Shown: piece after piece, positions 1 to 8,643 of the stretch
Position numbering within the stretch: position 1 is the stretch's first letter
Layout: the number at the start of each line of letters is the position of its first letter
DNA from: Terribacillus saccharophilus
GTDB lineage: Bacteria; Bacillota; Bacilli; Bacillales; Amphibacillaceae
Length of the DNA: 64,000 bases
Direction of reading: 5' to 3'
NCBI RefSeq assembly: GCF_002272075.1
Contig: NZ_NPBJ01000029.1
Span: forward strand, 124,001 to 188,000
Notes under the pieces: model-generated
Seen by the model: only the letters and a program-made list of their open reading frames with translations
What the model was told of the DNA's origin: nothing
The model's database searches: none
Program-made: the position numbers and the translations under genes

Positions 1-34
1 GAAAAGGTGCACACGTGAGTGCATCTTTTTTTTG
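1..34 (+). terminator. Intrinsic terminator of an upstream gene outside the window
   Basis: A 9-bp stem with one G-T pair (AAGGTGCAC / GTGCATCTT) is followed by a run of T. It would end a plus-strand transcript that enters from the left edge. The gene it serves is not in the window. Confidence 0.75.
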
Positions 35-133
35 GTGGAATCAAAATGTAAGGATTTGGTCACAATTCGTTCTATACGCTATCTCTATTCTCTTATACGA
101 TGAAAGGGACATTTAAAAATTGGAGTGGTAAAT

Positions 134-688
134 ATGAAGAAGCCAATGTTGGTCTTGCTGGCATTGTTCTTATATATGCTGCCGCAGGCTGTGTCCGCCC
201 ATGCAGTACTGACGGCATCGAATCCAGGACAAGGTGATACGGTCACAGAGAGCATGGATGCTTTCACTCTCACATTCAATTCGGATGTGGAGGATGCAGT
301 AGAGACGAAAGTGACAGTAGATGGACAAGCACTCGCCACTGACTCTGCAGCTGTTGATGGAACGACTGTTACTGTTCCATTAGCTCAGGAAATGATTGAT
401 GGGGATTATGAATTAAGCTATAAAGTAATTTCAGCAGATGGACACGAAGTCGGTAACACAGTCTCCTTTACAGCAGAAGGTCTGACCTCCGAGGAAAGCG
501 ATAGCGAACAGGGATCGGCAGTCAAAAGTGAACAAAATAAACAAGTGAATGAACAGGATCAAAAAGCAGCAGAAGAATCACATGAAGAAGAGGAAGGTTC
601 CGATACAGGTTTCATAGTGACGGGATTGGTAATCATCGCTTTACTTTGTGCCGCTGTTTTGTTCTTCACTTATCGTAAAAAGGATTAA
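134..688 (+). CDS. copC: CopC-domain copper resistance protein, membrane anchored
   Basis: This is an exported copper-binding protein of the CopC family, expected to work at the outer face of the membrane with CopD. Residues 1-22 form a signal peptide ending VSA, so cleavage would leave His23 at the mature N terminus, where CopC proteins bind copper. A second conserved histidine lies in SADGHEVG. A CopC beta-sandwich is followed by an acidic, low-complexity linker (about 120-150) and a C-terminal membrane helix ending RKKD. I chose the ATG at 134 because GGAG lies about 8 bp upstream; the in-frame GTG at 125 overlaps that site. The copD-like gene starts 6 bp after the stop. A role in copper uptake or resistance is known for the family; direction is not decided by sequence. 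Confidence 0.85.
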   Translation: MKKPMLVLLALFLYMLPQAVSAHAVLTASNPGQGDTVTESMDAFTLTFNSDVEDAVETKVTVDGQALATDSAAVDGTTVTVPLAQEMIDGDYELSYKVISADGHEVGNTVSFTAEGLTSEESDSEQGSAVKSEQNKQVNEQDQKAAEESHEEEEGSDTGFIVTGLVIIALLCAAVLFFTYRKKD

Positions 689-694
689 CTCGCC

Positions 695-1765
695 GTGATT
701 CTCGTTCCATTGTTGGAATTGCTGTCGTATATCGCTTTTTCTTTTCTCGCCGGTCATCTTGTTTTCAGTTTTGTACGCAAGGAAGAAGCAGCAATCCGGA
801 CACCGCGAAGTGACGTATTAGCTGCTGCAGCTTCTGCTGCACTTGTCACGAGCGGTCCTGTTATTAATCTCGTTTCTATAATTGGCGCACAGAATGGATA
901 TGGGCAGGCACTAGGCCAAGTATTATTCCAATTTACAGCTGGAAGAGTCTGGGTCGGTATCTTTCTCCTGGCTATCTGTGTTTGGTTGTTGCTTTATTTC
1001 AACAAATTTCCGCTTCTCACGCTAATTTTATTCCTAGGTATGCTATTTCTTAGTGCGTATGGCAGCCATTCAGCAGTGGAAGGTGGGTTGATCGGTGCTT
1101 TTGCCCATTTCGTCCATTTAGGTGCTGCTGTTTTCTGGGTTGGTGTACTGATTCAAGTATGTTTCTATACTTCAGAACAATTCAGTTGGGAAAGTTTCCT
1201 AAAATGGTTTACACCATTCGCTATAGTGCTTGTCATGTTAGTCATAGCTAGTGGCATAATGGTCATGCTGTTTGCTATGGATATTCGAAACTATGGAAAT
1301 GCTTTGATGCTGACGTATGGTCAAATGTTGTTCGTGAAGCATATCGTGTTCATACCTGTACTTGTATTTGCTGTCATTAACGGCTTTTTGGCAAGAAAAG
1401 CTCATCGTGAACCTGCGTTTCGTCCGCTTAACTGGATCCGGGCCGAAGCGATCCTGCTAGCGATTATATTTATTTGCACTGCGATACTCGGCACTTCTGC
1501 TACACCAGCTGATATTCCAGCGACCTTAAGCAATGAGGGATCTGCCTTGATTTTCGGCAGCATCTTTCCTAGTGTGACAGCTGAAAGTGTCGCAACCTGG
1601 CACTGGGGAGTGCTTGGGGTAGTTTGCTTTATCGGATTTGGCTTGTTTTTGGCAAGTATCGTTTATCTTTTCAAAAAAAGAGCTGCAGCAAGCTTCGCAT
1701 TGGCGGCCGCATTCGTTGCTTCGGCACTTTTGTACACTGCCATAATGACTAGTTTACAATTTTAA
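695..1765 (+). CDS. copD: CopD family integral membrane protein (copper transport)
   Basis: This 356-residue polytopic protein is almost entirely hydrophobic, with about eight or nine predicted membrane helices and few loops, as in the CopD domain of YcnJ-like copper importers. Histidines in membrane segments (for example in GAFAHFVHLGAAVFW) are candidate copper ligands. It starts with GTG six bases after the copC stop, so the two are one transcriptional unit and probably co-translated. In YcnJ of Bacillus the two domains are fused; here they are separate. No strong terminator follows, and the next 240 bases carry only an AT-rich inverted repeat (about 1809-1816 and 1846-1853). Confidence 0.8.
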   Translation: MILVPLLELLSYIAFSFLAGHLVFSFVRKEEAAIRTPRSDVLAAAASAALVTSGPVINLVSIIGAQNGYGQALGQVLFQFTAGRVWVGIFLLAICVWLLLYFNKFPLLTLILFLGMLFLSAYGSHSAVEGGLIGAFAHFVHLGAAVFWVGVLIQVCFYTSEQFSWESFLKWFTPFAIVLVMLVIASGIMVMLFAMDIRNYGNALMLTYGQMLFVKHIVFIPVLVFAVINGFLARKAHREPAFRPLNWIRAEAILLAIIFICTAILGTSATPADIPATLSNEGSALIFGSIFPSVTAESVATWHWGVLGVVCFIGFGLFLASIVYLFKKRAAASFALAAAFVASALLYTAIMTSLQF

Positions 1766-2008
1766 TAGATTCACAGAACGGCATTATTCCACCTTTAATC
1801 ACAGAAAGTTTCTATTAGGCAAACATTCTGCTGGAAAAAGGAAATAGAAATTGGAATGATGTCTTTTTTTGTGTATTGCTGTCGTCTGTTTTCCCAATAC
1901 ATTTCCAGGATAGTCTATGCTAGATTTACTGTAATAGTTTCTGAGAGTCTAGAAGGGCAGAGAGTCGGACTCCACTTCAGTGACTATAAAATCTAGCGAG
2001 GTGATTGA

Positions 2009-3271
2009 ATGAAAAGAAAACTGGTAAGTGTCGCTGCTGTTGCAATGATAGGGTTATCTGTATTCCAGCCGTTACAAGCTGGTGCCGCACCTGATGAAAC
2101 GGCAAAGAATGAGGAAGTCCGCGTTCTCGTTAAGCAGAAGGACGGTGTGTTTTCCACTCAAGCAACCGACGAGGTCAAGGAAGAGCATGGCGTCCGCAAC
2201 AGCTTCGGTAATGAAGGCTTTACAACTGAGGTATCTGAAAAAGAGCTCGAGGAGCTAAAAGCTGACAAAGCCCTGGAAGTAACCGAAGTAAGTGTATATA
2301 CGAAGCAGGAAGTGTCTGAAAAACGGGATGTATCGACACAAGCTGTATCTGACCGTACACCGTGGGGAATTCATGCAATTTATAATAACTCATCCATAAC
2401 TAGAACAAGCGGCGGAAATAATATCAACATCGCTGTTCTAGATACTGGCACGTCTGTTAACCACCCTGACCTTGCTGCAAATGTAGAGCAGTGTGTTGAC
2501 TTTACCCAAGCATCCAGTGGACAAGTGAATGGCACTTGTGTCGATCGTGATGGACATGGTACCCACGTCTCTGGTTCTGCACTTGCCAATGGCGGAAATG
2601 GTTCGGGTATCTTTGGTGTAGCACCGGAAGCAGATCTTTGGGCTTATAAAGTACTCGGTGATGATGGGCGAGGCTATTCCGATGACATCGCAAACGGTAT
2701 CCGGAAAGCTGCTGATGATGGAGCAAACCGTGAAGAGAAAGTCGTCATTTCAATGTCTCTTGGTGGGGGACAGGATTCTCTCATCTCTAGTGCAGTTCGT
2801 TATGCAAATAACAGAGGTGCATTAGTCATCGCAGCTACGGGTAACTCCGGCCCTTATGAAGGTTCAATCGGATATCCTGCTGCACTGCCAGAAGCTGTTG
2901 CAGTAGCAAACTTGGAAAACCGTCAGCAAAACGGTACATACCGAGTTGCCGATTCTTCTTCCCGAGGCTACAGTCGTACAGATGGTGATTATGTTGTGCA
3001 GCAAGGTGATGTGGAAGTATCAGCTCCAGGATCAGCTATCCTATCCACTTATCCAGGGAACACATATGCGTCACTGACTGGTACATCTATGGCTACACCG
3101 CATATCTCTGGTTTGGCAGCTAAGATTTGGTCAGAAAACACTGGCTTGAGCAGCTCCCAAGTGAGACAGACATTGCAGACCCGTGCTCGTGGTAACGATA
3201 TTCTTGGCGGCTATGGTGCTGCTAGAGGTGATGATTATGCCTCCGGTTTCGGTTTCCCTCGTGTTCAATAA
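2009..3271 (+). CDS. Secreted subtilisin-like serine protease (peptidase S8)
   Basis: This is a 420-residue extracellular endopeptidase precursor. A signal peptide (about 1-26, ending AGAA) is followed by a propeptide of about 85 residues and the catalytic domain. The triad is clear: Asp145 in AVLDTG, His183 in DGHGTH and Ser360 in GTSMATPH, with oxyanion Asn279 in ATGNS. Cys162 and Cys177 flank a short acidic loop between the Asp and His and could form a disulfide, unusual for Bacillus subtilisins. No C-terminal domain is present. The ATG has GAGGTGA 6-7 bp upstream. The gene stands alone: its own terminator follows, and the neighbour is convergent. The exact S8 subfamily cannot be decided by eye. 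Confidence 0.9.
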   Translation: MKRKLVSVAAVAMIGLSVFQPLQAGAAPDETAKNEEVRVLVKQKDGVFSTQATDEVKEEHGVRNSFGNEGFTTEVSEKELEELKADKALEVTEVSVYTKQEVSEKRDVSTQAVSDRTPWGIHAIYNNSSITRTSGGNNINIAVLDTGTSVNHPDLAANVEQCVDFTQASSGQVNGTCVDRDGHGTHVSGSALANGGNGSGIFGVAPEADLWAYKVLGDDGRGYSDDIANGIRKAADDGANREEKVVISMSLGGGQDSLISSAVRYANNRGALVIAATGNSGPYEGSIGYPAALPEAVAVANLENRQQNGTYRVADSSSRGYSRTDGDYVVQQGDVEVSAPGSAILSTYPGNTYASLTGTSMATPHISGLAAKIWSENTGLSSSQVRQTLQTRARGNDILGGYGAARGDDYASGFGFPRVQ

Positions 3272-3287
3272 TACAAAGAAATGAATG

Positions 3288-3322
3288 AAGAAGGCTCCTA
3301 TAATATGAGGAGCCTTCTTTTT
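3288..3322. terminator. Bidirectional terminator between protease and MFS genes
   Basis: A 12-bp perfect stem (AAGAAGGCTCCT / AGGAGCCTTCTT) with an 8-nt loop is flanked by A-rich and T-rich sequence. It serves the protease on the plus strand and the MFS gene that ends at 3321 on the minus strand. Confidence 0.9.
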
Positions 3323-4517
3323 ATAGTTTCTGAGGCAATTTATATACAAGCAGACCAGAGATGCTAGCAACACATCCTCCAATTAAAATTGTTCCCCCGA
3401 TGCCGATCCACTCTGATAAGAAACCGGCGCAAACAGAAGCAACTGGAAGTAAGGTAAACGTAATGAAGCGGGATGTAGATTGGACTCGACCTAGTAAATG
3501 CCGTGGTGTGTAGCGTTGTCGAATTGTTTTGATGATCGGGTTAACGGCACCTGCAGCTGCTGTTCCAATCATATTGAAGCAAGCCGCCAGCCAGATAGTA
3601 TCCGTCAGCCCGACACAGATGATGGATAAACCGCCAATCACTTTAGCAGCGAATAATATCTGTTTGTATGTAGAGAACCGATCGGCAAAGAAACCCAGAG
3701 ATGTACCTAGAATGGCTCCGATTCCGCCAGAAGATAATACAATGCCAAGCAGCAAAGGATCTTTTGTGAGTTGGTTTACATAGATGACCAGTAAAACAAT
3801 GAGAAATTGTATTCCGAAGTTGGAGATTAGTGATATAAGATTGGTGTACCAAATTTCTTTCTGTTGATAAATGAAAGAGAATCCTTCCCTCAGCTCGTGT
3901 ATGTATTGGGATATGGAGAAAGTTCTGGAGCTGGTTGTTTGTTGCTCGTATGGGAGCAGGAGCACTAACCACACGGCGAGTAAGGAAAGTCCACATACTG
4001 CTATTAAGCTGTAATGGATGCTAAAGAATAGTAGAAAAATACCGCCTATGCTCGGACCAATCACGATGGTAAGCTGAAATATAGCACTTTCCAGACTGTT
4101 AGCGAAATGAAGCTGTCGATCGGCAACTAGATGTGGAATGGCAGTAAACTGAGCACCCTGATAGAATTGACCAGCGAATCCGATACACATGGATATGATA
4201 CAGATAAGCAGGAGACTTATCTGACCGTTTACAGCGAATATACTTAGCAGCAAAAAACAGAGAAATCGGGCAAAGTCAGCAAATAGCAGTACATACTTCC
4301 AGTTTGCACGGTCGAGAAAAGGACCGATAAGAGGCTGCAGCAGCATCGTTGCCCGCTCTGCAGCTATAGCAATCGTAACGGCAACAGTGGAAGAGGTTAC
4401 TTCAAGCACCAGTAGCGGGAGCAGGATGCTGTAAACCTGCCCGGCCATGGAAGCTATTGTAGTACTCATCATCAGGCGTGATAGCGGATGGGTTAGCGTG
4501 ATCTTCTGCACAATCAT
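3321..4517 (-). CDS. MFS transporter (exporter type)
   Basis: This 398-residue major facilitator protein has about twelve hydrophobic helices and the loop 2-3 pattern GPFLDRANWK that marks the superfamily. It resembles the EntS/MFS_3 exporter group. The start at 4517 (MIVQKI) is chosen because GGAAGAG lies about 8 bp upstream; an upstream in-frame ATG at 4550 would lie inside the regulator gene. The regulator's stop is only 4 bp away, so translation is probably coupled. The substrate is unknown. Pairing with an ArsR-type regulator suggests inducible efflux of a small molecule. Confidence 0.85.
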   Translation of the reverse strand: MIVQKITLTHPLSRLMMSTTIASMAGQVYSILLPLLVLEVTSSTVAVTIAIAAERATMLLQPLIGPFLDRANWKYVLLFADFARFLCFLLLSIFAVNGQISLLLICIISMCIGFAGQFYQGAQFTAIPHLVADRQLHFANSLESAIFQLTIVIGPSIGGIFLLFFSIHYSLIAVCGLSLLAVWLVLLLPYEQQTTSSRTFSISQYIHELREGFSFIYQQKEIWYTNLISLISNFGIQFLIVLLVIYVNQLTKDPLLLGIVLSSGGIGAILGTSLGFFADRFSTYKQILFAAKVIGGLSIICVGLTDTIWLAACFNMIGTAAAGAVNPIIKTIRQRYTPRHLLGRVQSTSRFITFTLLPVASVCAGFLSEWIGIGGTILIGGCVASISGLLVYKLPQKL

Positions 4518-4521
4518 GTGA

Positions 4522-5565
4522 TCACTCTTCCAAAAATGACTGTAGATCATGATCTAGGGAAGTGATACTATCTTTATTTGCGTAATAAGCCTGTTTATCT
4601 GACCCGATAAGTCCGGCTGATTTGAGCATCTTCAAATGATGGTGCAGTGTTGATTTCGCAACTGGAAGCTGCTCTGTTAATTGCTGGAGCGTTTGTTCAC
4701 CTTCCAACAAACGTTTTAGCAAGTTAAGTCTGGTTGCATCACCCAATGCTTTATACTTTCTTACAAGCATCGTATCCGGATTATATCTGTTTTCTGGATC
4801 GATGCTATTAGCGTGAATTGGATAATAAAAAACCTTCGTACCAGGCAGATCTGCACTGATGGTCCACGGTCTGTAGTGGAAATGGGGAATAAACAATATT
4901 GTATTTATAGCATCATCGGGTTTGTAGCTTGTACTGTTTGTAACCCAACGAATAAAGGTCAGTTTATCCATTGCATCCAGCTTTTGTTCTCTATTCGATA
5001 CATCTCGTTCCAGCATATCCTGCAAAATCCCTTCCTGCGGTCTGATCACTTCCTTAAACCATTTTGTCATAACGGAGATCAAGTGTTCCTTCAGGGAAGA
5101 GATATCTGCGTTGGCAATAAAAGCGATATAATCTGGGAAGAAAGGGTTATCTGCAGTAACCTTTTGCAGAGTGGCCAATGCGCTTTCATTCCCCTTAGCA
5201 GCCTTAATTCGATGTTTTTCGAATGAGCTTCCAATGTAGGGAAAGCTTTGTTCCCGTAATGTCTGTTCCGGCATGTTGAAGACCTCAGCTGTCCACTCAT
5301 CCAAGGTTGCAGCATTTGAGTGGTGCAGCAGCTGAAGCAGCGTCTTCCAGGTGTTGGATTGATGAATTTCTTGCAGTTCGAACTGAAGCTCTTCCGAAAA
5401 GCCATTTTCGGGATCATCCCACATCTTTTCTACATGCTCGAGTGTTCCAGCAAGTGAAGCATTCGTTACTGCGGCAATTCCTAAAGCTGCTTCCCATAGT
5501 AACGATGTTTCAAAACGAATGGTATAATCATGCTTTGCTTTAAAACCCGTCTGAATTATTTGCAT
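4522..5565 (-). CDS. ArsR-family winged-helix transcriptional regulator (DUF5937 type)
   Basis: The C-terminal 75 residues carry a winged helix-turn-helix of the ArsR type (YKALGDATRLNLLKRLLEGE, then the recognition-helix segment VAKSTLHHHLKML). The long N-terminal part (about 260 residues) matches the DUF5937 type and probably senses a ligand; no CxC metal motif is seen, so metal sensing is unlikely. The ATG at 5565 has GAGGTG 6 bp upstream and is preferred to the in-frame GTG at 5574. It is the first gene of an operon with the MFS exporter and probably represses that operon. The ligand cannot be named. Confidence 0.82.
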   Translation of the reverse strand: MQIIQTGFKAKHDYTIRFETSLLWEAALGIAAVTNASLAGTLEHVEKMWDDPENGFSEELQFELQEIHQSNTWKTLLQLLHHSNAATLDEWTAEVFNMPEQTLREQSFPYIGSSFEKHRIKAAKGNESALATLQKVTADNPFFPDYIAFIANADISSLKEHLISVMTKWFKEVIRPQEGILQDMLERDVSNREQKLDAMDKLTFIRWVTNSTSYKPDDAINTILFIPHFHYRPWTISADLPGTKVFYYPIHANSIDPENRYNPDTMLVRKYKALGDATRLNLLKRLLEGEQTLQQLTEQLPVAKSTLHHHLKMLKSAGLIGSDKQAYYANKDSITSLDHDLQSFLEE

Positions 5566-5636
5566 ATTTATCACCTCATAAATAATTCTATATTATTAGA
5601 ATATTAAATTCAATAAAAATCGAACGGAGTGATGGA

Positions 5637-6146
5637 ATGAATAATTATCATCGTGCATTCGGTGTTTATGCTGTTATACATAAAAAAGGTAAACTGCTTG
5701 TCATACATAAAGGAAGCGGCCCATATATCAATCGCTATGATTTGCCAGGCGGAAGTCTGGAAAGCGGGGAGGGTTTACTGGAGGCTGTCATTCGTGAAGT
5801 GAAGGAAGAAACAGGTTTAACTGCAGCAGTTAAGAAGCAAATTGGTGTTGTCGATTTTAAGCTTCCGTGGCGGTGGAAGGATTTTACCCATGTACACCAT
5901 ACAACAGTTTTTTATATAGCAGAGGCAACTGGAGAATTGCAGATTCCAGAGCAGTTTGCAGGACAGGATGCGTTGGGAGCTGAATGGGTTTCTATTAATA
6001 ATTTAACCATTTCGAACAGTTCACCTTTGGTCATGCAAGCAATCAATTGGCAAGTATCAGCAGAACTGCCGCTAGAAACTGTCGTTTATCCAGAGTGGGA
6101 AATCAGAGAGGGGAGTTTCCGGGAAGGAGATCAGGGTATTACATAA
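5637..6146 (+). CDS. Nudix hydrolase
   Basis: This 169-residue enzyme cleaves a nucleoside diphosphate linked to another group. The Nudix box is complete: GG-SLESGEG-LLEAVIREVKEETG fits GX5EX7REUXEEXGU. It begins at an ATG with GGAG 7 bp upstream and is divergent from the ArsR gene. The last 25 residues after the Nudix fold are charged. The substrate is not predictable. The DoxX gene follows 22 bp downstream in the same direction. Confidence 0.88.
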   Translation: MNNYHRAFGVYAVIHKKGKLLVIHKGSGPYINRYDLPGGSLESGEGLLEAVIREVKEETGLTAAVKKQIGVVDFKLPWRWKDFTHVHHTTVFYIAEATGELQIPEQFAGQDALGAEWVSINNLTISNSSPLVMQAINWQVSAELPLETVVYPEWEIREGSFREGDQGIT

Positions 6147-6168
6147 GAAAAAAGAGGGAGCGGCTTAG

Positions 6169-6531
6169 GTGAGAAAAGTAGGCTTATATGTATTTAGTCT
6201 GATGTTTGTTGTTGCTGGTATTTTGCACTTTGTATTAGATGATGGCTTCGCGGCCATGCTGCCAGCGTACGTACCTCTGCGCTATACGTTGATTTATCTG
6301 ACCGGTATAGCAGAGTTTCTCCTAGCTATCGGATTATTGGTGCCTGCTACCAGGAAATTAACGGCTATTATCACTGTCATCTACCTGATTGCTATTTTTC
6401 CGGCAAATATATACAGTGCCGTCTACGATATACCTGCGCCAGGCTTTGAGGAGACCGACCAAGCACTTCTTTATGCTAGGCTCCTTGCACAGCCGGTACT
6501 GGTTTGGTGGGTTTGGAAGGTTACGAGATAA
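6169..6531 (+). CDS. DoxX family membrane protein
   Basis: This 120-residue protein has four membrane helices and the DoxX pattern: an N-terminal helix with FVVAGILHF, a middle GIAEFLLAIGLL and the sequence PANIYSA. Proteins of this family are small membrane subunits, sometimes linked to redox or quinone metabolism, but most are uncharacterised. It starts with GTG, with GGGAG about 9 bp upstream, and probably shares a transcript with the Nudix gene. Confidence 0.78.
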   Translation: MRKVGLYVFSLMFVVAGILHFVLDDGFAAMLPAYVPLRYTLIYLTGIAEFLLAIGLLVPATRKLTAIITVIYLIAIFPANIYSAVYDIPAPGFEETDQALLYARLLAQPVLVWWVWKVTR

Positions 6532-6597
6532 AACGCATCTGCAATTCTTCAAAAGGCTTCGCATATAGTGAGGATATCATGTATGCCGAGGTGACTT

Positions 6598-7674
6598 ATG
6601 CGTTCCATCAGTTTGTGTATGATTGTTAAAGATGAAGAAGAAGTGCTGGCTGGCTGTTTGGATAGCGTCCAGAATCTGGTAGATGAAATCATCATTGTGG
6701 ACACAGGCTCCACTGACCGGACAAAGGAAATCGCAGCACAGTACACTACGCGTATTTTTGATTTTGAATGGATAAATGATTTTTCCGCTGCCCGAAATTA
6801 CAGCTTCAGTAAGGCGACGGGCGAATACATCATGTGGCTCGATGCTGATGATGTGCTGCTGCCAAAGGATCAGGATGCTTTTCGTGATTTATGGAGTGGC
6901 TTGACTGATGAAGTGGATGTCGTGTCGATGTATTATCATACAAGCTTGGATGGTGAGGGCCGGCCGCTATACCTATATAGGCGCAATCGAATAGTAAAGC
7001 GCAGCAAGAATTTTCGCTGGCATGGTGCCGTCCATGAATACTTAGAATTCGGCGGAAATATCGTGGCATCGGAAATAGCTGTCACACACCGTAAAAGCGA
7101 AAAAACCCATACGATTTCAGACCGCAATATGAGGATTTATGAGTCCTTTGTCGCTTCTGGCAAGGAACTGACACCACGCGATATGTTTTATTATGCAAAT
7201 GAGCTGAAGGATCACGGGAAGTTCGAACTTGCCAAGTCTTACTATATGGAGCTTCTTCAATCAGAAAAGGGCTGGGTGGAGGACAATATCCGGGCATGCC
7301 AATATCTGGCAGATTGCTGCAAAGCAGAAGGAGATATAGAAGGGTATCGCATGCACCTGTTCCGTTCCTTCCGTTATGACCGGCCGCGACCGGAATTCTG
7401 CTGTTTAATCGGTGACTTACTGACAGAGGATCGGAATTATGATGCAGCTGCATATTGGTATGAGCAGGCCTTGGATTATGAAGGGAAGGAGCTGCCGGGC
7501 TTCAGTGTACCTGCTTATACGACTTGGTATCCGTATTTGCAGCTGACGCTTTGCTATTCCCGGATCGGACTGCTTGACGAGGCAAAATCAGCTCATGAAA
7601 AAGCTGTGTTCTATAACCCGGATCACCCAAGTGTGCGCCATAACACATCATTCTTCGAGAAGCTCAGTCTTTAA
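6598..7674 (+). CDS. Family 2 glycosyltransferase with C-terminal TPR-like region
   Basis: This 358-residue protein has an N-terminal GT-A domain: SLCMIVKDEEE at the nucleotide site, VDTGSTDRT, and the metal-binding MWLDADD near residue 80. Residues from about 190 on form helical repeats resembling tetratricopeptide units (FYYANELKDHGKFELAKSYY). This architecture belongs to the SunS/TPR glycosyltransferase group, which modifies peptides or surface polymers. A GAGGTG lies about 8 bp before the ATG. There is no signal peptide, so it acts in the cytoplasm. The acceptor is unknown; the two-domain glycosyltransferase at 47195-48745 is a distant relative. Confidence 0.85.
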   Translation: MRSISLCMIVKDEEEVLAGCLDSVQNLVDEIIIVDTGSTDRTKEIAAQYTTRIFDFEWINDFSAARNYSFSKATGEYIMWLDADDVLLPKDQDAFRDLWSGLTDEVDVVSMYYHTSLDGEGRPLYLYRRNRIVKRSKNFRWHGAVHEYLEFGGNIVASEIAVTHRKSEKTHTISDRNMRIYESFVASGKELTPRDMFYYANELKDHGKFELAKSYYMELLQSEKGWVEDNIRACQYLADCCKAEGDIEGYRMHLFRSFRYDRPRPEFCCLIGDLLTEDRNYDAAAYWYEQALDYEGKELPGFSVPAYTTWYPYLQLTLCYSRIGLLDEAKSAHEKAVFYNPDHPSVRHNTSFFEKLSL

Positions 7675-7737
7675 TTTCCTTTTGCTGTTTCATATGTCAT
7701 AATACGTACTATCAAGGTAAGATATGGAGGATTGGTT

Positions 7738-8226
7738 GTGGCATTAGATATAATTGCTTGGATCATTATTGCGGTGGCATTCATCGCTAGTTTCGCGGGA
7801 ATTGTTTATCCGGTCATTCCCTCTCCGCTTATGCTTTGGATTGGATTCCTAGTTTTCCAGTTCATGCTCAGTGATGGAGATTTGTCTGTATTCTTCTGGA
7901 TTGCGATGGTTATCCTGACGGTGATTCTGATTATCTCGGATATTATCGCGAACAGTTATTTTGTTAAAAAATTCGGCGGCAGTAAGTGGGGAGAACGAAT
8001 TGCAGCAATCGGTGTAATTGTTGGTTCCTTCATCATCCCGCCTTTTGGTATCATTATCGTGCCGTTTGTTGCTGTGCTTATAACAGAACTTATCCAAAGA
8101 AGAACACCGAAGGAAGCTATCTATTCTTCAATTGGCTCACTTCTAGGTTTCCTTGGCGGATCGATAGCAAAGATTGTAATTCAATTAATCATGATTGTAT
8201 GGTTCTTTATAGCAGCTTTCGTATAA
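7738..8226 (+). CDS. DUF456 family membrane protein
   Basis: This protein of about 162 residues has four to five glycine-rich membrane helices, typical of DUF456: SFAGIVYPVIPSP near the N terminus, a central KKFGGSKWGERIAAIG loop, and a second half repeating the PFGIIIVPF pattern. Function is unknown. I chose GTG at 7738 because GGAGG lies 7 bp upstream; the TTG at 7732 would be only 1 bp from that site. A terminator follows at once. Confidence 0.8.
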   Translation: MALDIIAWIIIAVAFIASFAGIVYPVIPSPLMLWIGFLVFQFMLSDGDLSVFFWIAMVILTVILIISDIIANSYFVKKFGGSKWGERIAAIGVIVGSFIIPPFGIIIVPFVAVLITELIQRRTPKEAIYSSIGSLLGFLGGSIAKIVIQLIMIVWFFIAAFV

Positions 8227-8230
8227 AAAA

Positions 8231-8255
8231 AGCGAGCATCGCTGCTCGCTTTTTC
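8231..8255. terminator. Bidirectional terminator
   Basis: Stem AGCGAGCA / TGCTCGCT with a TCGC loop, A-run on the left and T-run on the right. It serves the DUF456 gene and the convergent DUF3817 gene. Confidence 0.9.
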
Positions 8256-8549
8256 TTATGCGTATTCTGTTTTCTGCAATCGCATATCTAAAATATAATA
8301 ACCGAATGGAATGACGGATGCGAGCAGGGCTAAGATGGCCCATTTCATTCCCCAGCCAACTTTCAAGGTCGTATAGCCAGTCCAAATGACATACAGGACG
8401 AACAAACCGCCATGGATGGCACCTATGTAGGTGACGAAGATCGGTATATCCATCATATATTTCAAAGGCATTGCCAAGAACAATAACAAAAGCAAGGAAG
8501 TCCCCTCGAGAAATCCGATGATACGGAACCATTTCAATGTCGCTTGCAT
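8256..8549 (-). CDS. DUF3817 family small membrane protein
   Basis: This 97-residue protein has three membrane helices. It shows the DUF3817 pattern: FRIIGFLEGTSLL at the start, a central MPLKYM and HGGLFVLYV. The ATG at 8549 is preceded by GGGAGG. Function is unknown; relatives are common in Bacilli. Confidence 0.85.
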   Translation of the reverse strand: MQATLKWFRIIGFLEGTSLLLLLFLAMPLKYMMDIPIFVTYIGAIHGGLFVLYVIWTGYTTLKVGWGMKWAILALLASVIPFGYYILDMRLQKTEYA

Positions 8550-8643
8550 GAAAGCCCTCCCAAAAACTATTTATAAATAGTATAAGCAAGCTTGCCCCTA
8601 TTTACCACTCATCGGGAGAACTTGTCATAACATTGTCAAAATA

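Noticed and set aside
1985-1990. TATAAA as -10 of the subtilisin gene
   Set aside because: It lies so close to the start codon that transcription would begin within the ribosome binding site.
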